Assembly: GCF_036898095.1 (NCBI RefSeq)
Contig: NC_090751.1
Location: forward strand, 56,338,111 to 56,402,110
Length of the DNA: 64,000 nucleotides
Direction: 5' to 3'
From: Palaemon carinicauda
Taxonomy: Eukaryota; Arthropoda; Malacostraca; Decapoda; Palaemonidae
Part shown: positions 1 through 11,228 of the stretch, one piece after another
How positions within the stretch are numbered: position 1 is the stretch's first letter
Layout: each line of letters begins with the position of its first letter
Notes under the pieces: generated by a model
What the model saw: only the letters and a program-made list of their open reading frames with translations
Database searches by the model: none
What the model was told of the DNA's origin: nothing
Program-made: the position numbers and the translations under genes

Positions 1-390
1 CCGCCAGCCCCTGTCCGTGGAGGTGGATGAAGAAGGATAGGCAGAAATCCGTAGAGATCTCATGCGGATTCTTGTCTTTGACAAAGGCTACCCATTTTTT
101 CCATGCTGATTCGTACTGCCTTCTAGTAGACTTGCACTTATATTCTTCCAGGAAGTCGATGTTATCTTTCGAAATTCCGAACCGCTTCTTCACCGCTAGG
201 GAGAGAAAATCATGAGCTGCAGGGTCCGGGTTTTCTGTAATGAAGCGTAGACAGTCGACTTCTGGACTTGCTGGGACAGAACTGGGTCCGGGAGTGGTAG
301 AAACTCTAGTCGTAGTTCCAGAGCTAGAGGGAACCATACACTGCTCGGCCACTTGTGGGCCACTATCGCTGCTACTCCCTTGAAGGATCT
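1..390 (-). CDS. C0 tyrosine recombinase, N-terminal part (partial)
   Basis: The minus-strand frame is open across this interval and off the window edge. It contains a segment reading STRRQYESAWKKWVAFV, followed by a Leu/Phe-rich helix. This matches the SAM-like, core-binding N-terminal domain of DIRS recombinases; compare the segment containing YQAKWSVFCGW in the A2 recombinase. The catalytic domain (Arg, His-x-x-Arg, Tyr) lies outside the window and cannot be judged. The frame overlaps the end of the C0 RT-RNase H gene in a different phase, as in the better preserved copies. The start codon is unknown. DIRS YR frames often lack an obvious isolated ATG and may rely on reinitiation or frameshifting. 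Confidence 0.6.
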
Positions 391-2062
391 GTTTGTTGAG
401 GACCCTCAACATCAGATTGTGAGGGGGAAACAGGTAGATCCTGGACCATGTGTTCCAATCGAGGGACATCGCATCTACTGCTTCCGCCAAGGGGTCCTCG
501 TACGGGGACACATATCTCGGCAACTTCTTGTTGTCCTTCGTCGCGAAGAGGTCTATCTGCAGTTCTGGGACTTGACTTGAGATGAAGGAGAATGATCCTG
601 CGTCTAGGGACCATTCCGACTCTATCGGTGTAACCCTGGATAGAGCGTCCGCGGTCACATTCCGGACTCCTTGAAGGTGAACTGCTGACAGGTGCCACTT
701 CTTCTTCTCCGCCAGTCGGAATATGGCTAACATTACCTGGTTGAGAGGTGGAGATCTCGATCCCCGCCGATTCAGACATTTCACTACCACCTCGCTGTCC
801 AGTACCAACCTTACATGGATCGAGTGTCGTGGGGATACTTTCTTCAGGGTAAGAAGCACTGCCATAGCTTCTAGAAAGTTTATGTGAAAAGTCCCAAATA
901 GCTTGGACCAGGTCCCTTGTACTTTTTTCCGATGGGAGTGACCTCCCCACCCTACCTTTGAGGCGTCTGTGTGAATTGTCACTGACGGGGGAGGTGGCTG
1001 AAGAGGTACTGACCTCTTTAGACGACTGGCTTGAGACCACCGTCTGAGAAGAGAACGTAGCCGAAGTGGGACCGGTCTCTTCAAGTCCCTTCGCGCTTTT
1101 GATGCAAAGGTTCTCCAAACTCCCGCTGCATCCTTTAGCTGTGCTCTTAGCACTGGGTCTGTTACTGACGCGAACTGAAGAGAGCCCAGAACCCTCTCTT
1201 GTTCGCGTCTTGATATCCTCTCGGAAACTAGAAGTCTCTTGACAGACCCCGCTATCTCCTTCCTTTTCGACATTGGAATGGAAAAACGGTGTGACACTAG
1301 GTCCCAGTGAATTCCCAACCACTGGAACCTCTGAGCTGGAGAAAGACGAGACTTCTTTCTGTTGATCATGAAACCTAGATATTCCAGGAACTGAATCACC
1401 TGTAGGGAAGCTTGTAAGCATTCCGCTCTGGATGCTGCCCACACCAACCAATCGTCCAGGTAGGCTACTACCTGGAACCTTTTTAGGTGTAACTGTTTGA
1501 GCGCTGCGCTCGCAAGCTTCGTAAAGATCCTTGGGGCTATGTTTAGCCCGAAAGGCATCGCTCTGAAAGCGTAAAGTTTTTGTTGTAGCTTGAATCCTAC
1601 GTAGGGGGAGAGATGGCGACTTATTGGAACGTGCCAATAGGCGTCTGACAAGTCGATGGAGACGGTATATGCCCTCTTGGGCAGTAAGGCCCTTATGTGT
1701 TGTAATGTTAACATCTTGAACTTGTGGTTCACTATGAACTTGTTGAGTGGTGACAAGTCCAGAATGACTCTGAGTTTCCCCGAGTCTTTCTTGGGAACAC
1801 AAAACAGCCTCCCTTGGAACCTGATGGACTTTACCCTCCGGATCACCTTTTTCTCCAACAGTTCTTGAATGTACTCCTCCAAAACGGGGGTGGAGTGTTG
1901 GAAAAATTGAGGGCACAGGGGCGGAGTACTGTACCAACTCCAACCCAGTCCATTTTTGAGCAGGCTGTGGGCCCAGGGATCGAAGGTCCAACGATCCCGA
2001 AAATACTGTAGTCTCCCTCCTACCGGCGACACTTCACTTTGACTGCTGCCCTGCAGTCTTGC
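196..2062 (-). pseudogene. C0 reverse transcriptase-RNase H (ORF2), one frameshift
   Basis: This is a DIRS-type polymerase that copies the element RNA. The minus-strand frame shows the RT fingers/palm segment FCVPKKDSGKLRVILDLSPL, the motif-A segment SIDLSDAYWHVPIS, the segment FRAMPFGLNIAPRIFTKL and the catalytic motif YLDDWLVWA, followed by an RNase H domain with HTDASKVGWGG and a later Asp in ADALS. The frame is open from within the end of gag to about position 390. There the continuation (WPSSVWFPLAL and onward) moves to another phase and ends at a TAG at 196-198, so one 1-nt indel near 385-395 is likely. No ATG stands at the head of the domain; the frame overlaps the gag stop, suggesting frameshift or reinitiation. 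Apart from the one shift the catalytic residues look intact. A long frame at 372-1991 in another phase is a shadow. Confidence 0.75.
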
Positions 2063-3995
2063 CTCCCTGGCCGCGACCACCTCTGAATCCTCTTCCCCTA
2101 GAGGGGCGTCTCGCCGAGCCTCTGGCTGCACCTCTGGGCTTTGCTCGAAACGTGGTCGATTGCCCTTCGAACACTGGATTGAATGCCGGCGATGCTGATG
2201 ACACGGCCTGGGGTACCCATTGGAAGGTGGTCGGGGTCTGGGCTACCAATTGTGGCACCGGAGGCAAAGCTGGCTGCTGCTGCTGCTGACGTTGCGGTCT
2301 GAAAGGCTTGGCTGGGCGGGAAGAAAACCTCGATTTCTTCACCTTTCCTTTCGGCTGAGGGCCTTCATCAGGGGAAGACTTCCTCTTAAGGGACAGGCCC
2401 CACTTAAAGAGAAGATTTCGATTCTCAGTGGCTGCCTTGTCCACCACCTCCTTAACCACCTCCTTGGGAAAGAGATCTTTACCCCAGATGCTGGATGAGA
2501 TGAGTTTCTTGGGTTCATGCCTCACTGTGGCCGAGGCGAACACAAACTCCCTGCAGGCCCTCCTCGCTTTGACAAAGCTATAGAGGTCCTTTGTCACCGT
2601 GGCCAGATGGATCTTGGCCATTACCATGAACATTTCAGGCATCTTAGGGTCGCTAGCCATTGTCTCCATGTTTGTCTGGAGAGACATCGAGGCTGCCAGA
2701 CGCTCCTTTGTCTCAAGTTCCCTCCGTAGGAGGAATTCAGACAACTTGGGAAGGTTTTCGCCGAACTGTTGACCTGCAATATCGGCATCCAACTTCCCAA
2801 CCGAGAAGGTGAGGTGTACCTCCTTCCAGTCCTTGTTGTCCAACGGCAAGGCCAAAGACAAGGGCTTGCATTCCTCCAGGGATGGGCATGGTTTGCCAGC
2901 TTCTACCGCCTTCAAAACGGCCGCGAACCCTTTCTGCAGAAAGGGGAAGGCCCTAGCCGGAGAAGATACGAAGGAAGGGTGCTTCTTACTCAAAGCAGCA
3001 ACTTTTGAGTTTGAGAAGCCCCTCTCCTTCAACGCAGACGTTAGTGCAGCTTGAGCCTTGGCGTGATCCAAGATGATCACCTCCTTCGGTTCCGTCTCCT
3101 CCTTCGAGGGTGGCTCCTTCTTCAGACGGACATAACAGTCCGGGTAGGCCCCTCTGCTGGGCCAGAATTCCACCTCCTCAAGGGGAACTGAACCCAGCTT
3201 CTCCGACATGACGATCTTCCCGACCGTCATCGGCATGTGCTCGGCATATCTCCACGGGTTGGCATCCGAGCACACAGGAAGGTCCTTCACGTTGAGCTTC
3301 TTTGGAGGCCCACGTGACGCTGTAATCTTCTGCATCTGGAGCTCCATTGCAGCGGCCTTCTGACTATTCTCCCTCTGCATCTGTTGTATCATACCAACGA
3401 TGGAAGAGAGAGCCTGTCCCAGCTCTGCTGGAAGAGCGGACGAAGTAGAGGGAATAGGTTCAGGGGCCTGAACCGGAACGTCTGAAGGTACGGAAACCTC
3501 TTCCTCCACAGCAATCGGATCTTGATCCTCCTCCTCCCCCTCTGCGAGGAGGTCCTGTTCCGCACGGTCGGACAAGTCCGACATCTTGTCATCCAGCTGG
3601 ATGTCCTGCATGGCATCCGCAACATCCTCCTCCACTGGGATCTGGACGAGAGGGATCTCCGGCCGAGGCTGGGGAACAACAGCGTCAGTAGAAGCCTTGG
3701 GAAAAAGGTACGCCCTCATCTTCTCATTAGGAAGATAAGGTCCAGTGGTGTTCTTCTGGAAACCCCTTACCCATAAACGGAGCTTCTCCCTCGCTGCGTC
3801 CCTTGACTCCGCCGACCTAGGGGATTCAAAAGCCTCAGATAGCAGGTTAGTACACACTGAACATACCTGCGGATCCCAGTAGCGGTGATCATCCTTGGAG
3901 GCTGCGCAAGCCGCGTGCCTCCTACACGAGACATGTCCGCAAAAGTTCTTGCTGCGGACATTGCAGAAAACGCTATCACATTTCGGATGCTCCTC
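2034..3995 (-). CDS. C0 gag-like protein (ORF1)
   Basis: A roughly 650-residue minus-strand frame precedes the polymerase and is best read as the element's Gag-like RNA-binding protein. The N-terminal part, upstream of the GTG at 3855-3857, is Cys/His-rich (CDSVFC, then C and H residues ending CSVCTNLL) and may bind zinc. The middle is acidic (DDKMSDLSDRAEQDLLAEGE). A conserved globular part follows, with WGKDLFPKEVV. The C terminus is strongly basic and Gly/Arg-rich (RPSRGRGFRGGRG), a typical nucleic-acid-binding tail also seen in families A and B. The frame is uninterrupted back to a 3' splice site at 3996-3997, so I begin it at the exon edge; the true initiator lies upstream and is unknown. 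It overlaps ORF2 by about 30 bp. Confidence 0.65.
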   Translation of the reverse strand, partial: EEHPKCDSVFCNVRSKNFCGHVSCRRHAACAASKDDHRYWDPQVCSVCTNLLSEAFESPRSAESRDAAREKLRLWVRGFQKNTTGPYLPNEKMRAYLFPKASTDAVVPQPRPEIPLVQIPVEEDVADAMQDIQLDDKMSDLSDRAEQDLLAEGEEEDQDPIAVEEEVSVPSDVPVQAPEPIPSTSSALPAELGQALSSIVGMIQQMQRENSQKAAAMELQMQKITASRGPPKKLNVKDLPVCSDANPWRYAEHMPMTVGKIVMSEKLGSVPLEEVEFWPSRGAYPDCYVRLKKEPPSKEETEPKEVIILDHAKAQAALTSALKERGFSNSKVAALSKKHPSFVSSPARAFPFLQKGFAAVLKAVEAGKPCPSLEECKPLSLALPLDNKDWKEVHLTFSVGKLDADIAGQQFGENLPKLSEFLLRRELETKERLAASMSLQTNMETMASDPKMPEMFMVMAKIHLATVTKDLYSFVKARRACREFVFASATVRHEPKKLISSSIWGKDLFPKEVVKEVVDKAATENRNLLFKWGLSLKRKSSPDEGPQPKGKVKKSRFSSRPAKPFRPQRQQQQQPALPPVPQLVAQTPTTFQWVPQAVSSASPAFNPVFEGQSTTFRAKPRGAARGSARRPSRGRGFRGGRGQGGKTAGQQSK

Positions 3996-4012
3996 CTGTA
4001 AAAGAAGAAAAT
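3996..4012 (-). promoter_or_regulatory. Putative 3' splice site in the C0 leader
   Basis: On the minus strand a pyrimidine tract reads TTTCTTCTTTTACAG directly before the open gag frame. No in-frame ATG lies between this site and the Cys-rich region, so a spliced leader supplying the start codon is a reasonable inference. The donor is not identified; it may be in the leader or beyond A1. Confidence 0.4.
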
Positions 4013-6125
4013 TTCCATGAATATCAAGTGAATTTCAATTCACATGTATATATGAGCATGCACAAAGAATAAGGGAAAGACACATACTTGTGAATCCCAC
4101 ACAATCACCTGTGGAAGCCCACCAGCCATTAAAATCAAATGATTAGTCTTTGCTAGAATAACCAGAGATCATATTTCCCGAGGGAAATTAGGTGTAGCTC
4201 ACACCTAAGGTAAGATTTTACCATTCTGGCTAAAGATGAAAAGAATTCTCTTTTCATTCCTGTAAGGCAACACCAAGTGACTGCACAAGGCAACACAAGT
4301 TAGAAAAGACAGTGTTGTAACCTACTATATCATGGTCTCCCCTGGTAGAATACACCATACAGGGAAGAACTGATACAGTACATGAGGGTGGTGTGCCGGC
4401 CGGCCCTTGCCGGCCGGCCCTTGCCGGTCAGTACCCCCCCCCCCCCTTTCCAAAGGTAGGTCTCAAGTATACAACTTAAGATCACCCATATGGGGGAGAA
4501 CTCCAGTTCCTATGCCTGAACCGGCCGGCAGTGGTTGCCGGTCCGTAGCTACCCGGGTGGCACCCAGCTGCCGGCCATCACTCTTAGTGGCCGGCCAACC
4601 GAGCGATGTAGCAGGCCGGCCGGCAGCGGTGAGCAAACCCTGCCGGCTGGCATCCACACCAGGTAGCGCCCAGCTGCCGGCCGGCAAAGGCATATAACCA
4701 CCGCCAACCGACAGCAAGAGAACTAGAGAACACCCCCTACCGACGGCCGGCCCCTAGACCGGCAGACGGCAAGGACAACACATAAGAAGACAACAGAATG
4801 AGTGCCGGGCTAAGAGGCTATGTACCTCCGCGCCCGACACCCGAAAGAGTGCCGAGAGGAAGGGGAGACACTAAGTCAGGCTTCCTAACCACTGCTTACT
4901 GAATCTACAGACGGCAGCGGTTGAGAGACCAAGGAAGGACCGGGCAGCACTCAAGGGATAGGGCCTCTGCCGGCCGACAGGGGACCACGTCAGCTCCCCA
5001 TCCTAACCTAGGCTAGGTACGGATGTGAGACGGCTGACACAAAGGAAACGGAAAAAACAGAAGGGAAGGACAGAGGGTCCTGTCCAACCTTGCCTTGGTT
5101 AAGGATCATCCCCAACTAAGAAAGCCCATCTCAGCCAGGGAAAATCCAGGGAGGGAGGCCGGCACTACTGGCTGCCTCCCTAAAACCAAGGCAAGGAAGG
5201 AATTGCTAATCCGGAAAGGGAACATATCCCGAACCCGGAACAGCAAAGAGGACAAGTCTGAGGGGTCACCGAGCGAAGGGATCATAACTACAGAAACCCT
5301 CCAAGGTGATCCAAGGAGGATAAACCTCCTATGCCCGTGTCAGGCAGCAAGGGAGACTCTGCCCCACGCTAGACCAACACGGACTCAGACTAATACACTG
5401 CTGTACTGTCCCTCTCTGAACCAAACCAGTTGGAGCAGGAAGGTACAGTACTACTCCAGCATAGTTATATTTGAAAATTAATTCAAAAAAACCACTAGAG
5501 TTAAGCCTAAGGCTTAAACAGAGGGAAAGGGTTTGCCCCTTCCCCGAAGAGAAGGGAGCAAACGGGGAAACAGACAATATTTTAATAACCTAAGACAACC
5601 TAGCCTAGGCACTAAGAGAATCGATTACCTAAATCACCGAAACTCACTCCAATACTATCTTGGAAATTACTCGAAAAGGGCTTATATGTATAACGTTGCC
5701 TAACGCTTTAAACAGTATAAAATCACACTTGGAAGACTAATTATCATGCAGGAAGTACAAGGGCCAACAACTAGGCTACGAAGACTAGTGTCGGTCAGCC
5801 TAGGCAACTCCTTCGCCAGGTGCTATACTATAGCATCATAACAGAATTCCTAAATAAGCTAAGCAGCTAATTATTAAAGCGCCGGGGGCTGGGAACGTCG
5901 CTCTTGCTAACAAATAAATCCTATTCTAGCGAGCGACAGCGTCCAGGACGCCTCCAGCAGGCAACAGCTCTTGTATCAAAGATAACTCTTTTAATTACTT
6001 TAAATTTTAATCAAGAGCTTACATTTATACATAAAAGAAATAGTACTCAACTTATCCGAAGCAGAAGAAGTTGGAGAAAGCATAATTCAAGAGTAAATCC
6101 AAGATTTTGGTAGAAACACAGGGAA
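4013..6125. other. C0 leader region, no gene recognised
   Basis: About 2.1 kb between the gag exon and copy A1. Apart from the GC-rich repeat at 4391-4690 I see no coding similarity on either strand; the short open frames have no recognisable domain. A pyrimidine-poor, AT-rich tail (about 5650-6120) precedes the A1 insertion. It is most simply the untranslated leader/intron of C0, but older inserted sequence cannot be excluded. Confidence 0.4.
4391..4690. repeat. GC-rich CCGG-type degenerate minisatellite
   Basis: The words GCCGGCCGGC, CTGCCGGCCGG and close variants recur about a dozen times within 300 bp, interrupted by a C homopolymer near 4434-4446. Composition contrasts sharply with the AT-rich sequence on both sides. 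The repeats are irregular in spacing, so this is a degenerate array rather than a clean tandem repeat. The word CCGGCCGGC is self-complementary and could form hairpins. Confidence 0.7.
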
Positions 6126-6337
6126 AAATGACAAATTCGAAGATAATTTGTATTTTTCCTAACCATACAAACCTTAGCTATTTACAAAGGGTTATTACTT
6201 TTAGCGTAGCTGAAATGGCGAGCCATTAGAATTTAACGAGGGTGTATTACCCCCGCGCTAGTTAGCGGGGGGGTAGGGGAGTGGTAGCTAGCTACCCCTC
6301 CTCCCCCTCACACACAGGTGAATACTCACTTTCACTT
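6126..6337 (+). repeat. A1 3' inverted terminal repeat
   Basis: Positions about 6186-6337 are the inverse complement of about 13753-13905. The outermost 60 bp (6126-6185) is unique to this end and is the part copied into the internal complementary region. The repeat contains a hairpin-forming word near 6250-6271 (CCCCCGC, then GCGGGGG) and the 14-bp perfect palindrome GGTAGCTAGCTACC at 6282-6295. Confidence 0.85.
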
Positions 6338-6380
6338 AGAGGTAGGACTTGTCTTGGGGGACAGGGCTGGCGGGCAAATA

Positions 6381-6484
6381 TGTGTAAATAGCTAAGGTTT
6401 GTATGGTTAGGAAAAATACAAATTATCTTCGAATTTGTCATTTGTTCCGTAACCGAAATACAAACCACGCTATTTACAAAGGGT
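6381..6484. other. A1 internal complementary region (ICR)
   Basis: Two adjoining segments. Positions 6381-6441 are the inverse complement of the extreme left end (6127-6185). Positions 6437-6482 are the inverse complement of the extreme right end (13897-13938). The two meet at a CATTTG/CAAATG word, so this region carries the sequence of a circle junction. This is the diagnostic DIRS feature, thought to template completion of the ends during circular replication. Confidence 0.85.
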
Positions 6485-6960
6485 GACTTATCCCTTAGGA
6501 AGGGTGGAAAGTCCCCAGCCATACTGGCTTTGGCTTTACCCGGGGACTCAGAATCCGAGTGAGTCGCACTCGAGAAAAGGAGTCCCTGCACCTCACAAGT
6601 TCCTTGCACCGCAAGGAACCATGTGGCCTACGTAAGCTTGTGTGTGAAGGAAGAAGTGTGACCCGTCCTAGGCAGTTGACCTGGAGTTCCAGAAGGAACT
6701 CTGGGTTAGGACGTTCCCAATACCACCTCGTCAGGGTATGGGGGACGCGACAGTATTGACTCAATACTCGGAACACAAGGAAGCATGGTTTACCTGCAGA
6801 GGTTCGAGGTCAGCTATGCAGAGACCAGGATGCTGCTTCCCCGTAGAGGGGATGATGAAGAAAGAAGTAAGGGCCAGACATACTTCTTTCGTTCATGCAG
6901 ACTAAAACCTGATAACAATGCCCTCAACCTTCTGCTACCTGTCCAAAAAGGAGCCTGAGG

Positions 6961-7960
6961 TTAGACCAGCTGTTGTGTAGCCACCACAGAGCGATAGAAA
7001 ACGTATCGAGACTCCTGTGGGTCACGCCCTGCAGGAAGCGGGCTGCGAAGGTCATCAGACGCTTCCAGACTCCAGCTTGTAGCACCTGCGTCACAGAGTA
7101 GTATTACTCGAAGGCGAGGGACGTTGCGATGTATCCAACATCGTGCTGTAGGGCGACGTGACGGGGGAGGGTCTGAAGACAGGTCGAGATGAATGTCCTT
7201 GAGTCCGGGCTGAAGAGGTATACTGGTGACTCTCCCCCCATGTCCACCTTGTGTTCCCAAATCGGCTGCAACTGAGGCCAAACTGCAGCTGTTCCCAGCG
7301 CTAACCTCTCGATTCCTGTACTGGCAAGAAAGAGAAGATCTTGGGACATCAGACACAGAATGGAGACTCAAAATCTTGAATGAATCGGACCGAAGGGTCG
7401 GGACCCTCAGATTCTGAGTCTAGCCAACAACTCAGGAGCGAGCCTGAATGTTGCCTTCTCCTCTTCCTTAGAAAGGGGGGGAGTAGTAAGAGACCAAGAA
7501 GATTGCTTACACACTGGCCGTGGCCAGAGTGAGCAGAAGACCCAAGGCGGAATACAATCCGAGGCCTGTCGTAAAAGGGTCTTGAGAAGATCTCTTAAAG
7601 GACTAAAAGTCCGAGCCATGCTCCAAGTCGGAGGTCTTCCTCCGACTAGGGCAGGGACGATCGTAGCTTCGCATGAGCGAGGATAGATCCAGCGGGCAGG
7701 AAAAAGTTATTCCTTTAAGCCTGAAGGTCAGGGAAAGGCTGAGCGACAGGCTTCATTGCCAAGAGCGGAAAGGAGTTTCCTCCCGCCGAAAGGCAATAAG
7801 ACCGTTATTGCTGGAGAAGAGGCCTCACGGGAAGAGGTATATCTCCCACGGCACCAACCACCTTAGACTCTTCACTTTGCCTGGGAGACCCCTGTGGATG
7901 ACTATCGCAGATGACGCGACCTCCGTACCGCGACTGTAGCGGGTTGTCTCTTCTAGAGGA
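6961..7960 (-). pseudogene. A1 tyrosine recombinase remnant
   Basis: Nucleotide-level match in order to the A2 (16796-17782) and A3 recombinase regions, including the stretch over GTAGCCACCACAGAGCGATA and the VVATQQLV C terminus. The reading frame is scattered over all three phases with deletions. In the region equivalent to the A2 HDVRG motif the sequence is altered, so no active recombinase can be made. Confidence 0.7.
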
Positions 7961-9870
7961 GGAAGCGTAGTGTCTCCAGGCATGAAGCCGAAGCGACGCC
8001 CCGGTTCGGGAGAGATGTCGCAGTGTGGTTGCTTGAGTAGTCTGCGCCGTGGGAGAAGCTCTCCCGGGAGTTCCGTCAGGGGAAGCAGAGGGTCCAGAAA
8101 CCGTTCTGCGCATAGTCCCAGTGGAGCTCTCCCCATTGAAAGGTTGACAGACAACCTGGTTTTGTTGAGACCCATTGTCCGCAGACAAAAAGGAGGGAAG
8201 ACGCAGGCGTCGAAGTTGTCCCACCATCACCGGAATGCATCTTGCCAGAGTCTCGGGGTCTGAGACTGGGGGGAAAACTAGCGGAAGCTTGAGGTTCCAA
8301 GCTGTCGCGATCAGGTCCCCCAGACCAGCACTTGCTGGTTACCCAAGGTCAAAGACCCTTAGGTACACTCTCTCTATGAGGCTCTGCTCGGATAGTCTGA
8401 GAGAAACATTCCCCTGCCTGGAATGAGAGAGCCGATGGTGGAATTGAGAGAATCTCAATCATCCCGGTATCTCTACTGCAAGATGTGAAGGTGTGAAAAT
8501 GCGTCCCCTGCTGGTTAGCATGAAGTCGACACGCAACGGGGCGACTTGGCAGGAGCGGTAGGATCTGAAGAGGGGCCAGACTAAGGCCCTTAAGCCTGCC
8601 TGAATGATGGAGAGGTATCCTTCAGGTCTTGACCATAGGCCTGGACCGGAACATGCCCCCCCCCCCCTTTCCTTTGACGAGTCCGAGAACCGCATCAAGA
8701 ATGTGGGGAAAGGACGAGAATATCCACTACCATCAAGAGGCTCCATAGGTCAACACCCATTGCAGGTTTAATAGTTCCGCTGGTCCCATAGGGCCAGGGA
8801 GTCCGGTTAAACATTGCCTGAAGCCACCGGAACTTGGATCGCCCCACATGGAACTTATCCTGAGGCGACCGTTCGGACTATAAACGGGTCAATGAGGAAA
8901 GAAGAACTAGGAAACGTTCCAAGGTAGGGCTGAAAACTCTGCTTGACTGAGAACAGGTACTGCGACTCTCCTCAGTCTTGCCACAGTCAACCGAAAGGAA
9001 GGCTCGGAGGATGTGGTAACAGAATCTGGCGTCCCCAGGTGGTCACCCATCCAAGTACCGACGTTGCTTAACCTCGCTGGACGGACGAGAAGCGGGGTTT
9101 CCAACGTGGTAAGGCGGTTGACTCAATATCATGGCCAGATACTCCAGATGTTGAGGCAGAGGAAGAGAAGGCTCCAAGCAAAATACCATGAGCCCACACT
9201 CATGGTCAGCATTCGGAAGCTTTTCCCGGCGCTGAAGAAGGTCGAAACCCGAGCCTACCGGAGTTGACCAGCCCTCCAAACAGCAGAGGAGGCGAAAGTC
9301 TGCACCTGAGCGGCCAAAAGGAAGGCAGGGAGAGTTCTCTGGGGAAACACACCTGCTATGCCACGGCGGGATAGCCACACTGCATCATAAGCAGGAATAC
9401 TTGCAGTTTAGGCTGAATTCGACGAGCACCCTGGAAGATGGATGGAATGGAAACTGAAAGTACCCGTCCTTCCGATCCAGGGTTAAAGGAGTCCTGTCGC
9501 CTCGTTACCAGTCTGATCGATTCTGCTGGTCTACGCTGGCCGAAGTTTGTTCGACAAACTTGATCAGGGCTGAGAGGTCGACTATGGACATCCCCTCTCA
9601 GATCCTTCCTTACAAGAAAGGATCGACTGAGGGGGCCGGGGGTGAAGCCGTCGATGATCCTAAGGAAGACCTTCGCCTAAGGTATGGATCATTCTGCCCA
9701 ACCGGGCAACTCTGCTGATGCTATGGCATAGAGGTTCAGAGACACTGAATTCGCTGACAGAGACGGCAGGCGCGATATCCTTGGCTACTCGCAGAGATTG
9801 TGCGGGAATGGGCATCGGGAAGCTGTCATTCGGATGAGTAACCTTAAGCATCCTCCCAGCGAAAAAACCT
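7961..9870 (-). pseudogene. A1 RT-RNase H remnant
   Basis: The segment collinear with A2/A3 RT-RNase H can be followed by short matches: the region around 7990-8320 equals the RNase H tail, about 8500-8760 equals the LEMKAVFLAL/RNase H part, and about 9430-9700 equals the RT segment with the Pro-Ile-His-Pro equivalent. Stops and indels occur every 100-200 bp and parts of the palm domain are missing. It is far more decayed than A2 or A3. Confidence 0.65.
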
Positions 9871-10924
9871 GCAATCCTAGAGTTCGTGAACTCCTTTTAG
9901 GACTATGCCCTCCCCCGGGGAAGTCTCCCGTGCCATCTGTTCCTGACAGGAGGAAACTGCAATTGGACACCTTGTCCCAGTTGTCGTAGCCGATAACTTA
10001 GGCCGACGTGGTTGAAAGAAAAGGGAGCTGGAGCCCTGCAGAGTCTGGAAGAAAGCGCCTTGGAGGAGTGAAACCGGAAGTCGATTTACTCCGCACAGCA
10101 GATGTTTAAGTCTCTGTCCTTGGGCAAAGACAAAACTCTTCTCAAGGATGGAAGGGTGTCTGAGGTCGTTGACCTCCACAGATGAGACACCCGAAGGAAG
10201 CCTTCAGTCAGTGCGTCCAGATGGTACAACATCGAGCTTGTCCGCAAGTAGATACTTAACGACGAAAGGCCAAGGTGCCTGAGCTCGAGAGGAGGAAAGT
10301 ACCCTTGATCTTCCTGTAGCTTCCTTGAACCAAACCTCGGGCCGTAACCGAGGAGGGAAAGAACCTGGTAAGCTCCCAGAGGAAGAGGTAAGCAGTCACC
10401 CCTTGTCCGATGGAGAAATCTTCAACGGAAAGCCCCCCCGCCAAAAATCCTTCCAGGGCGGGAGAAGGAGAGAGTACTCGTGCAGGAGTGGGGACCCTCG
10501 AGACCGACCTCTTGGGAACCAACTTCGCCCTGGGGGAAGTCACCACGAAGTCCACTCCTCTCTTTCTCTTCAGCGTAGGAGAGACAGCCGCTGGTTTGTT
10601 ACCCTGGCCGGTGAGTGCTGGTTTCATAACCCTCATTAACGCCCGTGCCAGCGGATCAAACCATGTCTGCTGCTCCAAGGACACAGAGTCCGAAATCCTC
10701 GCTAAGGTGAAAGGGATCGGGCGATCCTTTGGAGAGGACACGACGGTTCCTGCCTGAAAAGAAGGTGGGAAGAATGCTGTACTGACCTGTCTTCGTCCTG
10801 CACTACCAACCTGTGCTTGGATGGAGGTGATCCCGAGTGCCGCCTAGGAGCAGGCGTCCCTGCTGCTACCACCGGCTGTGGAATTCGCCGCGAACTATGG
10901 TCGCGCGAGGGCGAACGGTCGCGC

Positions 10925-11165
10925 AAAGGCGAATGGTCGCGCGGGCGCACAGGCGAGTGGTCGCGCGGCGCGCGCAGGCGAGCGGTCGCGCGGGCGCGCA
11001 GGCGAGCGGTCGCGCGGGCGCGCAGGCGAGCGATCGCGCGGGCGCGCAGGCGAGCGATCGCGCGGGCGCGCAGGCGAGCGATCGCGCGGGCGCGCAGGCG
11101 AGCGATCGCGCGGGCGAGCGATCGCGCGGGCGAGCGATCGCGCGGGCGCGCGATCGCGCGGGCGC
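10925..11165. repeat. 24-bp GC-rich minisatellite in A1 gag
   Basis: About ten copies of a 24-bp unit built from GCGCAGGCGAGCGATCGC plus GCGGGC, with shortened units near the right end. Since 24 is a multiple of three, the array stays open in all six frames, giving Arg/Ala/Gly-rich or Arg/Ser/Pro-like peptides. It lies where A2 and A3 encode an Arg-Ser-Pro-rich gag linker. Confidence 0.85.
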
Positions 11166-11228
11166 GAATGGGCGTGACGGCGAGGGATCGTGCTGCCGCG
11201 TAGGTGAAGAAGATCGCTGGCGGTAAGC

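Larger units (their letters stand above)
1..6125 (-). mobile_element. DIRS-like retrotransposon C0, 5' part, cut by window edge
   Basis: Read on the minus strand, this stretch carries a gag-like frame, an RT-RNase H frame and the first part of a tyrosine recombinase, in that order, which is the DIRS arrangement. The remaining YR and the 3' terminal repeat lie to the left of position 1. Its proteins differ clearly from those of the other DIRS copies here: the gag cysteine pattern and RT sequence are not those of families A or B, so I treat it as a third family. The 5' terminus is not next to the gag gene. Copy A1 begins at 6126, and the missing 5' end is probably the sequence resuming at 13939. 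The element assignment is firm; the exact outer limits are inference. Confidence 0.8.

Noticed and set aside
372..1991. A 539-residue open frame on the minus strand
   Set aside because: It is the wrong phase of the C0 RT-RNase H gene; the neighbouring phase shows the RT motifs ending in YLDDWL.
5095..5481. A 128-residue plus-strand frame in the C0 leader
   Set aside because: No recognisable domain, no conserved counterpart, composition as expected by chance.
10817..11226. Plus-strand Arg/Ala/Gly-rich frames
   Set aside because: All phases of the 24-bp array are open; no domain, and all coding similarity here is on the minus strand.
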